The notes beneath the pieces were generated by a model that worked only from the letters and a program-made list of their open reading frames with translations, ran no database searches and had not been told where the DNA came from. From assembly GCF_021474685.1 (NCBI RefSeq), contig NZ_JAKEIT010000026.1:1-37186 (forward strand): a DNA stretch of 37,186 nucleotides, in the 5' to 3' direction. Of this stretch, positions 31,609 to 37,186 are shown piece after piece (the first letter of the stretch is position 1; each line of letters starts with the position of its first letter). This DNA is from Tetragenococcus halophilus (GTDB taxonomy: Bacteria; Bacillota; Bacilli; Lactobacillales; Enterococcaceae). The translations under genes were made by a program, and so were the position numbers.

Positions 31609-31631
31609 ATTATACGTTATTTTCGTATAAT
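31609..31631 (+). promoter_or_regulatory. Hairpin in the rpsT leader
   Basis: Perfect 8-bp inverted repeat ATTATACG / CGTATAAT around a 7-nt loop, between the upstream promoter and the ribosome site. It may be an mRNA stability or autoregulation element, or only reflect the second -10 within it. Confidence 0.4.
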
Positions 31632-31656
31632 ATTTTCTGATCCGGAGGTGAAATAA

Positions 31657-31911
31657 ATGCCACAAATCAAAGGTGCAATCAAACGAGTTCGTCAAAATTA
31701 TAAAGTTACTCCTAAAAACTCAGCTCAAATGAGTGCTATGCGTACTGCTATCAAACAAGCAGAACAAGCAGCCCGTGAAAATGCTGATAATAAAGATGCG
31801 TTGTTCAAAGATGCTGTAAGCGCAATTGACACAGCTGAATCAAAAGGATTAGTTCATAAAAATAAAGCAGCGCGTGATAAATCACGTTTAAGTAAAATCG
31901 CCGCTAAATAA
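31657..31911 (+). CDS. rpsT: Small ribosomal subunit protein bS20
   Basis: An 84-aa basic, helical protein of the 30S subunit, binding 16S rRNA early in assembly. The sequence opens with [16 protein letters not shown] and contains [15 protein letters not shown] and the C-terminal [18 protein letters not shown], all family hallmarks. GGAGGTG is 6 nt before the ATG. It is monocistronic, divergent from pit and convergent with holA; rpsT next to holA is a common Firmicute neighbourhood. Confidence 0.97.
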   Translation: MPQIKGAIKRVRQNYKVTPKNSAQMSAMRTAIKQAEQAARENADNKDALFKDAVSAIDTAESKGLVHKNKAARDKSRLSKIAAK

Positions 31912-31957
31912 AAAAAAGATTTGAAGTTTGTTAAAAGCTTCAAATCTTTTTTTATTT
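31910..31957. terminator. Bidirectional terminator between rpsT and holA
   Basis: Twelve-bp perfect stem AAAGATTTGAAG / CTTCAAATCTTT (31915-31926 and 31938-31949) with T-tracts on both strands, overlapping the rpsT stop and ending 12 nt from the holA stop. Confidence 0.95.
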
Positions 31958-31968
31958 TTAGGCTAAAA

Positions 31969-32982
31969 CTAAGCCGCTTGTAAAAGAAACAATTGAAATA
32001 AGTATTCTTTATCCATTTGTCCTGTTTTGATTTTATAATCATTTTCGATAAGCTCATCATAAAGTCGGGTTAAAATTTTGCTATCCATCTTACGTACTTG
32101 TTGAATCGCAAGCTTGACGCGGTAAGGATGAACATTTAAAGTGCGCGTAATATTACCTTGCTGATACCCCAGGTTTAACAGGATCGCTGTCTGTAAATAA
32201 ATACGTATTTGGCTAATTAAAATAGCATTGATCTTGATCGTCTCTTCTCCTTGTACATGCAGATCTTCATATAACTGCAAGGCTTCAGCTGTTTTTCCTT
32301 CTAGCACATAATTGGTCAAATCAAATACATTGTCTTCAAGTGTTTTAGGAACCAAGTTTTCAACATCTTTTTTTCTTATACGCTTAGTTTTAGAAGCAAA
32401 TAATTGTAACTTTTGTAACTCCCTCATAGCTTTTGTAAGATTAGCATCGGTTAGTCGGATGAATAATTCAAAAGCTTCTCTGTCCATATCAATGCCATCG
32501 TTATCCAATGTCTGTTGTAAAAAACGACGTACCTGTGCTTCACTCATAGGCTCTACATCGATCGTTTCTGCCTGTTTTTTAAATTGTTTCGTAACTTTCT
32601 TACGTTCATCAAGTTTTTCATAATCAGCGAAAAAAACCAAAATCGTGGTATCTACCGGATTTTTCAAGTAAGATACAAGACGGTCAACATCATGTTCTGG
32701 CGCATTTGTTTTTTTCTCAGCTGTTAAAATAAATGGACTTTCTACAAAAATCAAACGATAATCACCGAAAAAAGGCATGGATTCCGCCTCATCGAGCACT
32801 TCATCCACCGTATTTTCCTCTAGATCAAAGGCAGCAAAATTTAAATCATCAACACCTACTTGTAAACTTTCAAGAAAAGCTTGGTGTATTTGTTTTTGTA
32901 AATATTCTTCTGTCCCAACTACTAAATAAATAGCCTGAAACTTTTGATCATAAATGGTCTGTAAAGCATTTTGAACGTTCAT
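31969..32982 (-). CDS. holA: DNA polymerase III delta subunit
   Basis: A 337-aa clamp-loader delta subunit, which opens the beta sliding clamp during replication. The start IYLVVGTEEYLQKQIHQAF, the PFFGDYRLIFVESPF strand-turn-strand and the C-terminal KMDSKILTRLYDELIENDYKIKTG helices (shown only in part) are typical. Delta has an AAA+ fold with no functional Walker A, as here. ATG 32982 follows GAGGGG by 7 nt; the longer upstream frame to 33024 has no ribosome site. It lies 58 nt downstream of comEC with no terminator between, so it is likely transcribed with the comE genes as well as from any local promoter. Confidence 0.93.
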   Translation of the reverse strand: MNVQNALQTIYDQKFQAIYLVVGTEEYLQKQIHQAFLESLQVGVDDLNFAAFDLEENTVDEVLDEAESMPFFGDYRLIFVESPFILTAEKKTNAPEHDVDRLVSYLKNPVDTTILVFFADYEKLDERKKVTKQFKKQAETIDVEPMSEAQVRRFLQQTLDNDGIDMDREAFELFIRLTDANLTKAMRELQKLQLFASKTKRIRKKDVENLVPKTLEDNVFDLTNYVLEGKTAEALQLYEDLHVQGEETIKINAILISQIRIYLQTAILLNLGYQQGNITRTLNVHPYRVKLAIQQVRKMDSKILTRLYDELIENDYKIKTGQMDKEYLFQLFLLQAA

Positions 32983-33040
32983 AAAATAGCCCCTCTTTTT
33001 ACTTCTCAAAAGAAATCCTATCACGAAACAGACGGAATGA

Positions 33041-35299
33041 CTAGTCTTGTTTTTGTGTTGTAATCTGCATTTTAGGTGCTAAAGTATTCCAAGAATAACG
33101 GAGCATTCCCTGTTTATCTGTTCGTAGTGCTTGTACTCCGTAATCCTGTAAAGTATCCATCACTTCTGGATGTGGGTGACCAAAACGATTATTTTCACCA
33201 CAAGAGATGATTCCTTGTTTAGGCTGTAATTGTTCAATAAACTCAGGTGCCGTAGAGGTATGACTGCCATGATGACCCAATTTTAAGACATCAGCTTGCA
33301 AGTTAGGATAATCTTTTATCACTGTCTTCTCACCTTCTTGTCCTAAGTCACCGGTCATTACAAAATTGGCATCATAAATCGTAGTGGCGATGACTAAGGA
33401 GTCTTCATTCTCCCCTTTCCCCACATGAGCAGGGCCTAAAATATGAAGTTTTAACTTTTTACCAACCCGATCCTTACTACCAATTTCTTTAACAACTGTA
33501 TTTTTCGTTGTGTTTTTTAAAAGTTTTTTTATATTATCACTTTGAAAACTACCCTTTCCTAGATAAAGAGACTTGACATCGAATGCTTCCATAACTTCTT
33601 GTGCATCTCCCATATGGTCAATATCACCATGAGTTATAAATAAACCATCGATTTTTTTGACACCTTCTCCTTTTAAGTATGGAATTAGCGTATACTCCGC
33701 ATTTGAGCGATAATTACGTTTTTGCCAGTCTTCTTGAACAAAATTCATTTTTCCTCCGGTATCAATAACATATACTTCCTGTTTAAAAGGGGTTTGTATA
33801 ACAATACTATCTCCTTGTCCTACATCAACAAAAGCAATAGAAGTTTCTAAAGAAAATAGTTGAAAGACAATTAATAAAAAACTAGGAAGAAGCAAACAAA
33901 TTTTACGATGATTCTGATAAATATAAACGCCAGCAATTAAAGCGAGTATAGTCAAAAATAAAGGGGGTTGTCCTGTTGTTAAAACAAAAGTTTTCGTAAA
34001 GCTAAGGGTTTTTTCAAAAGAAATGATTAATTTTTCTAATACTATTTCTAAAATATTACGGGAAAAACCCAGCAGACTTACAAAACAGCTAGCAACCGAT
34101 AAGGGCAATATAACTCGGCTAAACAAAGGAACAAATAAAGCTGTTAATAAGCCAGCTAACAGAGGTACCTCAAAAAACATATACATAATCAGTGGTGCAG
34201 CCAACAAAGAGATCTCTTGTGATTGCAATAGTCGCTGCCAGTGTTTCTTTCGCGAACCTTGATTAAGTAAAATGACCCATGACATCCATAGAGATAAAAT
34301 TCCCGAAAATTGCAGCAATGTTTTTGGATCGTACAATAACAGTAGAAACAATACAATACTAAAACGATCTAAACTTGCAAGTTCAATATTTATTTCTTTA
34401 AAAAATAAACGTAAGATATACATCAAAGAAGCTCGCCAAACGCTGATTGTTTGCCCAAATAAAACAACACTTACCAAAATGAGTAGAAAGAAAAATAAGC
34501 CAAACTCAGCAAAAGTTAACTTCGTTTTACGCAGAAAGAAAAACAGCCAACCATAGAATAGATAAACATGCATTCCAGAGATAGTAAATAAATGTAAAAT
34601 GCCTGCACTACTATAGATTTCTTTGATTTCTTGAAAACTTGTATCACGGTAACCAAAAAGCAAAGATAAAACATAGGTCGCTGTTTTGGAAGAAAAATTT
34701 GCCTCTACCCAATCAATACAGAAAGCCCGCCATTGTCTTAAAAAGGAAATACCGCTTAGCGGACGTTTATTCTGAATCTCTTCGATTCTAAAAGTTCCCA
34801 ACTTATGTTTGGAAAAAGCAAACCATTTTGCATCAAAACCATGTAAGTTACGCTTTCCTTCTAAGGGAAAAAAAGAACCTGTTACTTGAATCTCCTTATT
34901 CCAGTTTGTACGTTTTTGCCAGGATTTTTGTTCTTGCTTATTTTCAACTTGATATCGTCCGTCTATTTTATAATCGTCAATTTTTCCTTCAAAAGAAACC
35001 AGGTCCCCATTTACTTTGATCGTATCATTATAAATCTTAATTTGAGTAGATACTTCCTTTTCTGCTTCTGGAGCCTGAGGTAAAGCCATAGTATGGGCCC
35101 TTAATAACAAAAAGAAGCTGCAAAAAATACATAGTAGCCCTAAGACGACTTGCTTTTTGCAGCAGAGAACAAATGAAAAGTAAATACTAATCAACAATAA
35201 AAGAGGCTGTTGAAGTAAATAAGCGTTTAATAAGCTAGCAGCTATAATTATGGGAAAGACTAATTGATTTTTCCAGGAAAAATCAATCCTGTGCTTCAT
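33041..35299 (-). CDS. comEC: ComEC/Rec2 competence DNA-uptake channel
   Basis: A 752-aa membrane protein forming the channel that brings transforming single-stranded DNA across the membrane. An N-terminal DUF4131-like region (about 1-190) is followed by the Competence domain with [32 protein letters not shown]-type signature (around 215-245) and many helices. A C-terminal MBL-fold domain (about 495-750) has [20 protein letters not shown] and KLGHHGSH; its metal site looks intact, consistent with strand-degrading activity. The ATG at 35299 lies inside the end of comEB (17-nt overlap) with only a weak ribosome site, so translational coupling is likely. The reading frame is complete, so DNA uptake may be functional. 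Confidence 0.94.
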   Translation of the reverse strand: MKHRIDFSWKNQLVFPIIIAASLLNAYLLQQPLLLLISIYFSFVLCCKKQVVLGLLCIFCSFFLLLRAHTMALPQAPEAEKEVSTQIKIYNDTIKVNGDLVSFEGKIDDYKIDGRYQVENKQEQKSWQKRTNWNKEIQVTGSFFPLEGKRNLHGFDAKWFAFSKHKLGTFRIEEIQNKRPLSGISFLRQWRAFCIDWVEANFSSKTATYVLSLLFGYRDTSFQEIKEIYSSAGILHLFTISGMHVYLFYGWLFFFLRKTKLTFAEFGLFFFLLILVSVVLFGQTISVWRASLMYILRLFFKEINIELASLDRFSIVLFLLLLYDPKTLLQFSGILSLWMSWVILLNQGSRKKHWQRLLQSQEISLLAAPLIMYMFFEVPLLAGLLTALFVPLFSRVILPLSVASCFVSLLGFSRNILEIVLEKLIISFEKTLSFTKTFVLTTGQPPLFLTILALIAGVYIYQNHRKICLLLPSFLLIVFQLFSLETSIAFVDVGQGDSIVIQTPFKQEVYVIDTGGKMNFVQEDWQKRNYRSNAEYTLIPYLKGEGVKKIDGLFITHGDIDHMGDAQEVMEAFDVKSLYLGKGSFQSDNIKKLLKNTTKNTVVKEIGSKDRVGKKLKLHILGPAHVGKGENEDSLVIATTIYDANFVMTGDLGQEGEKTVIKDYPNLQADVLKLGHHGSHTSTAPEFIEQLQPKQGIISCGENNRFGHPHPEVMDTLQDYGVQALRTDKQGMLRYSWNTLAPKMQITTQKQD

Positions 35300-35768
35300 T
35301 CAATTGACCAAAAGATAATTTTTCAAAATAATGTGGTTCAAGCGTGACTTGATGGACGGCGCCACCAACTTGGTCGATCAATTCTAAAGCATAAGAATCA
35401 TTATGGTAATTGTTAAGATAATGGATTGTCTTAACACCTGCTTGTAACAATGCTTTAGTACATTGCAAACAAGGAAAATGAGTTACATAAATTTCTGCAC
35501 CCTCAGTAGAAATTCCGAATTTAGCACACTGTAAAATAGCGTTCATTTCTGCATGGATTGTACGAATACAGTGACCATCCACAAGATAACAACCATGGTC
35601 GATACAATGCTTATCACCGGAAACAGAACCATTATATCCTCCAGCGATAATTCTTCGATCTTTTACTAAAGTCGCGCCAACTTCCAGACGGGTGCAAGTG
35701 CTTCTTAAGGATAAAAGTAGTGCTTGGGCCATAAAATATTGATCCCACGGGATACGTTTGTCTGCCAT
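35283..35768 (-). CDS. comEB: ComEB / dCMP deaminase-family protein
   Basis: A 161-aa zinc-dependent deoxycytidylate deaminase-family enzyme (dCMP to dUMP). Zinc site and proton donor: HAE (H72, E74) and PCLQC (C100, C103). An additional HCIDHGC segment (about 54-60) supplies further possible metal ligands, as in other ComEB-type deaminases. Two adjacent ATG codons follow AAGGAGG; the second (35768) has the better 7-nt spacing. It lies between comEA and comEC as in Bacillus, though it is not required for uptake there. It overlaps comEC by 17 nt. Confidence 0.93.
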   Translation of the reverse strand: MADKRIPWDQYFMAQALLLSLRSTCTRLEVGATLVKDRRIIAGGYNGSVSGDKHCIDHGCYLVDGHCIRTIHAEMNAILQCAKFGISTEGAEIYVTHFPCLQCTKALLQAGVKTIHYLNNYHNDSYALELIDQVGGAVHQVTLEPHYFEKLSFGQLNEAQD

Positions 35769-35798
35769 CATTTTCCTCCTTCCTTGATTTTACTTATA

Positions 35799-36407
35799 TT
35801 ATATTTTAATCGAATCACGCAATTTTTCAACTGTCTTTTCCCCAAATCCTGAAATTTCATTTAATTCGTCGATACTCTCAAAGGCTCCATTTTCTTCCCG
35901 GTAATCAACGATGGCTTGCGCTTTGGCTGGTCCTACACCGCTTATTTCTTGTAATTCATTTATCTCTGCTGTATTAATATCGATCGTATCTTCATTGTTA
36001 TTTTCTGCTTGTTTATCTCCTTGCTCCTCCATTTCTTCGGCTTCTTCTTTATTGGGTATATAAATCATTTGTTGATCTTGTAACTTTTCAGCTAAATTCA
36101 ATTGCTTTTCTTCTGCTTGTTTAGTTAAACCTCCTGCTTCTAAAATGACCTCTTTTACTCGCGCATCGCCTTCTAGTTCATAAACACCAGGCTTATTGAT
36201 TTCTCCTTTAATATCTACGATGATTTTTCCTGTTTCTTCTGTTGTTTTTTCACCAGCTTCAGTTGCTTGTTGAAATGCGCTCTCATTTTCCTCCCAAGCC
36301 TCAGCTTGTTCATTATTTGATTGACTAAAGTAAATGACAAGCACAATAACTGTAATTAAAGTAGCAAGAATTAAAGGCAAAAATTTTTTAAGCCGTTCTT
36401 TTATCAT
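35799..36407 (-). CDS. comEA: ComEA DNA receptor for transformation
   Basis: A 202-aa membrane-anchored DNA-binding protein. A basic N-terminus and one helix (about 11-27) are followed by an acidic, Glu/Gln-rich linker, an SLBB domain (about 62-115, INKPGVYELEGDARVKEVI), a second low-complexity acidic linker, and a helix-hairpin-helix domain (about 140-202) with EISGVGPAKAQAIVDYREE and EISGFGEKTVEKL. It captures double-stranded DNA outside the membrane for ComEC. First gene of comEA-comEB-comEC. GGAGGAGAGG precedes the ATG. A SigX-like box in front is discussed separately. Confidence 0.94.
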   Translation of the reverse strand: MIKERLKKFLPLILATLITVIVLVIYFSQSNNEQAEAWEENESAFQQATEAGEKTTEETGKIIVDIKGEINKPGVYELEGDARVKEVILEAGGLTKQAEEKQLNLAEKLQDQQMIYIPNKEEAEEMEEQGDKQAENNNEDTIDINTAEINELQEISGVGPAKAQAIVDYREENGAFESIDELNEISGFGEKTVEKLRDSIKI

Positions 36408-36430
36408 CGGTGTCCTCTCCTCCTTTCACC

Positions 36431-36448
36431 TATAAGTACGCAAAAAAA
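36431..36448 (-). promoter_or_regulatory. Possible competence sigma (SigX/ComX-type) box ahead of comEA
   Basis: TACTTATA (36431-36438, minus strand) preceded by a T-tract (36442-36448) matches 6 of 8 positions of the streptococcal/lactococcal cin-box TACGAATA. It lies 23 nt before the comEA ATG, which would leave a very short leader. No SigA promoter fits between the preceding terminator and the gene. Confidence 0.3.
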
Positions 36449-36505
36449 CACCAAAACTTTTTAACAAAAGAAAATTTTTTCCTAAGTTAAAAAGTCTTGA
36501 TGTTT
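36441..36505 (-). terminator. Terminator of the HAD phosphatase gene
   Basis: Twenty-base arms (36486-36505 and 36446-36465, pairing through AAACATCAAGACTTTTTAAC with two G-U/mismatch positions) and a 20-nt loop, followed by a T-tract. The 5' arm overlaps the stop codon. Confidence 0.88.
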
Positions 36506-37115
36506 AAACAAATTTTTCTATTTCTTTCATAGATGTGACCCGATAATCTGCTTGAATATCAGTAAGCAAATCCTCATTATCAAAAAATATAGTGGCAACA
36601 CCAGCATTTTTTCCCGCATCTACATCTAAGGCACGGTCCCCGATCATTACCGTTTTTTTAGGATCGAGTCCATATTGCTTTAACAAATAATTCAGTGAAG
36701 TTGGATCCGGCTTTCTGGGAAAATTGTTTTCTGGACCTACAACTTCTGTAACTAAATCAGCTAATTGTTCTTTTTTCAATAAGGCCTGTGTAGATGCTTG
36801 TCTACGATGGGATAAGATCATATTGGCTTTGTGTTTTGCGACAATAAGGGACAAAACCTCCTTTGTTCCAGTAAAACTTTGTGGTTCGTAAGCAGACTTC
36901 TCTTCATAAAATTTTGCCCTTTTAGATAATTCGGCAAAATCTAATTGATATTTTTCAGCGATCTTAGCCGAAGAATATTCCTTTAAAATCTGATAAACTT
37001 CTTCTTTTGTACTATCAATATCATATTCTTTTAAAGCTTGCAAGTAACCCTGTACAATCATCGGATAAGTATCAAACAACGTACCGTCAAAATCCCAAAT
37101 AAACGTATTAAACAA
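36504..37115 (-). CDS. HAD-family hydrolase (phosphoglycolate phosphatase-like)
   Basis: A 203-aa cytosolic phosphatase of the HAD superfamily with all four motifs: I, DFDGTLFDTYP (D8 nucleophile, D10 acid); II, MILSHR (serine); III, lysine in PRKPDPTSL; IV, MIGDRALDVDAG. A helical cap between motifs I and II marks it as subfamily I, with phosphoglycolate or sugar phosphates as usual substrates. The start is TTG at 37115, 8 nt after AAAGGAG, so a non-ATG start is well supported. Monocistronic with its own terminator. Confidence 0.9.
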   Translation of the reverse strand: MFNTFIWDFDGTLFDTYPMIVQGYLQALKEYDIDSTKEEVYQILKEYSSAKIAEKYQLDFAELSKRAKFYEEKSAYEPQSFTGTKEVLSLIVAKHKANMILSHRRQASTQALLKKEQLADLVTEVVGPENNFPRKPDPTSLNYLLKQYGLDPKKTVMIGDRALDVDAGKNAGVATIFFDNEDLLTDIQADYRVTSMKEIEKFV

Positions 37116-37148
37116 CGGAATGGCTCCTTTAATTTTATTTTCCTAACT

Positions 37149-37157
37149 ATTTTACCA
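37149..37157 (-). promoter_or_regulatory. Candidate extended -10 of the HAD gene
   Basis: TGGTAAAAT (TGn plus TAAAAT) on the minus strand about 34 nt before the TTG start; no clear -35. Confidence 0.4.
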
Positions 37158-37186
37158 TGATTTTTACTAAAAGTATCATTCATTGT

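Noticed and set aside
1-37186. tRNA, rRNA, CRISPR array, insertion sequence or prophage
   Set aside because: No cloverleaf-like segments, regularly spaced repeats, transposase or phage structural genes were recognised anywhere in the window.

Overview
The window is AT-rich, densely coded Firmicute DNA. Gene content points to Lactobacillales, probably Enterococcaceae (Enterococcus/Tetragenococcus-like): class 1A dihydroorotate dehydrogenase, a KtrB/NtpJ-type transporter, an Mga-like regulator, the comEA-comEB-comEC-holA order and strong AGGAGG-type ribosome sites. No rRNA, tRNA, IS element, prophage or CRISPR array was seen. Genus assignment is inference; nothing here fixes the species.

Layout. 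(1) 1-2.1 kb is a worn chromosomal edge. A RelB/DinJ antitoxin is followed by a frameshifted remnant of its YafQ-type toxin, then come glutamate racemase, a truncated YbaK/EbsC-type deacylase and a small membrane protein. (2) 2.2-12 kb is a series of mostly single-gene, terminator-bounded stress and metabolic units on the minus strand: D-2-hydroxyacid dehydrogenase, a ferredoxin-reductase-like flavoprotein, heme catalase with an unusual tail, a P2A cation ATPase with a structured 5' leader, an aldehyde dehydrogenase, and a DUF1541 lipoprotein behind a promoter that overlaps a perfect CopY-type box. (3) 12.1-13.7 kb is a two-gene island, a PD-(D/E)XK-nuclease-like protein translationally coupled to an sce7725-family protein, under a promoter with tandem CTTTAAAGAA repeats. 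This is the best candidate here for an undescribed (possibly defence) system. (4) 13.7-22.6 kb holds a KtrB transporter, a YibE/YibF membrane pair, a methyltransferase / Mga-like regulator / flavin oxidoreductase cluster whose oxidoreductase lacks the redox cysteine, and an unknown pair of coupled genes. (5) 22.7-27.3 kb has a GNAT protein, PyrD 1A, a SufT/MIP18-like protein behind a promoter with a duplicated 10-mer, and a nuclease-helicase fusion of the DinG/XPD type that has lost the iron-sulfur cysteines. (6) 27.3-29.7 kb, plus strand: MBL hydrolase, phosphoglycerate-mutase-family protein, UppP. (7) 29.7-37.1 kb: PiT phosphate transporter with its PhoU-like partner, ribosomal protein S20, the late-competence operon comEA-comEB-comEC running into holA, and a HAD phosphatase.

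How the genes work together: oxidative stress and metal handling are prominent (catalase, flavoproteins, cation ATPase, putative copper-binding lipoprotein). Envelope precursor supply appears twice (MurI, UppP) and DNA processing three times (sce7725 pair, DinG-like nuclease-helicase, ComE). Several upstream in-frame starts were rejected because they would overlap the ribosome-binding site; the corrected starts are given.
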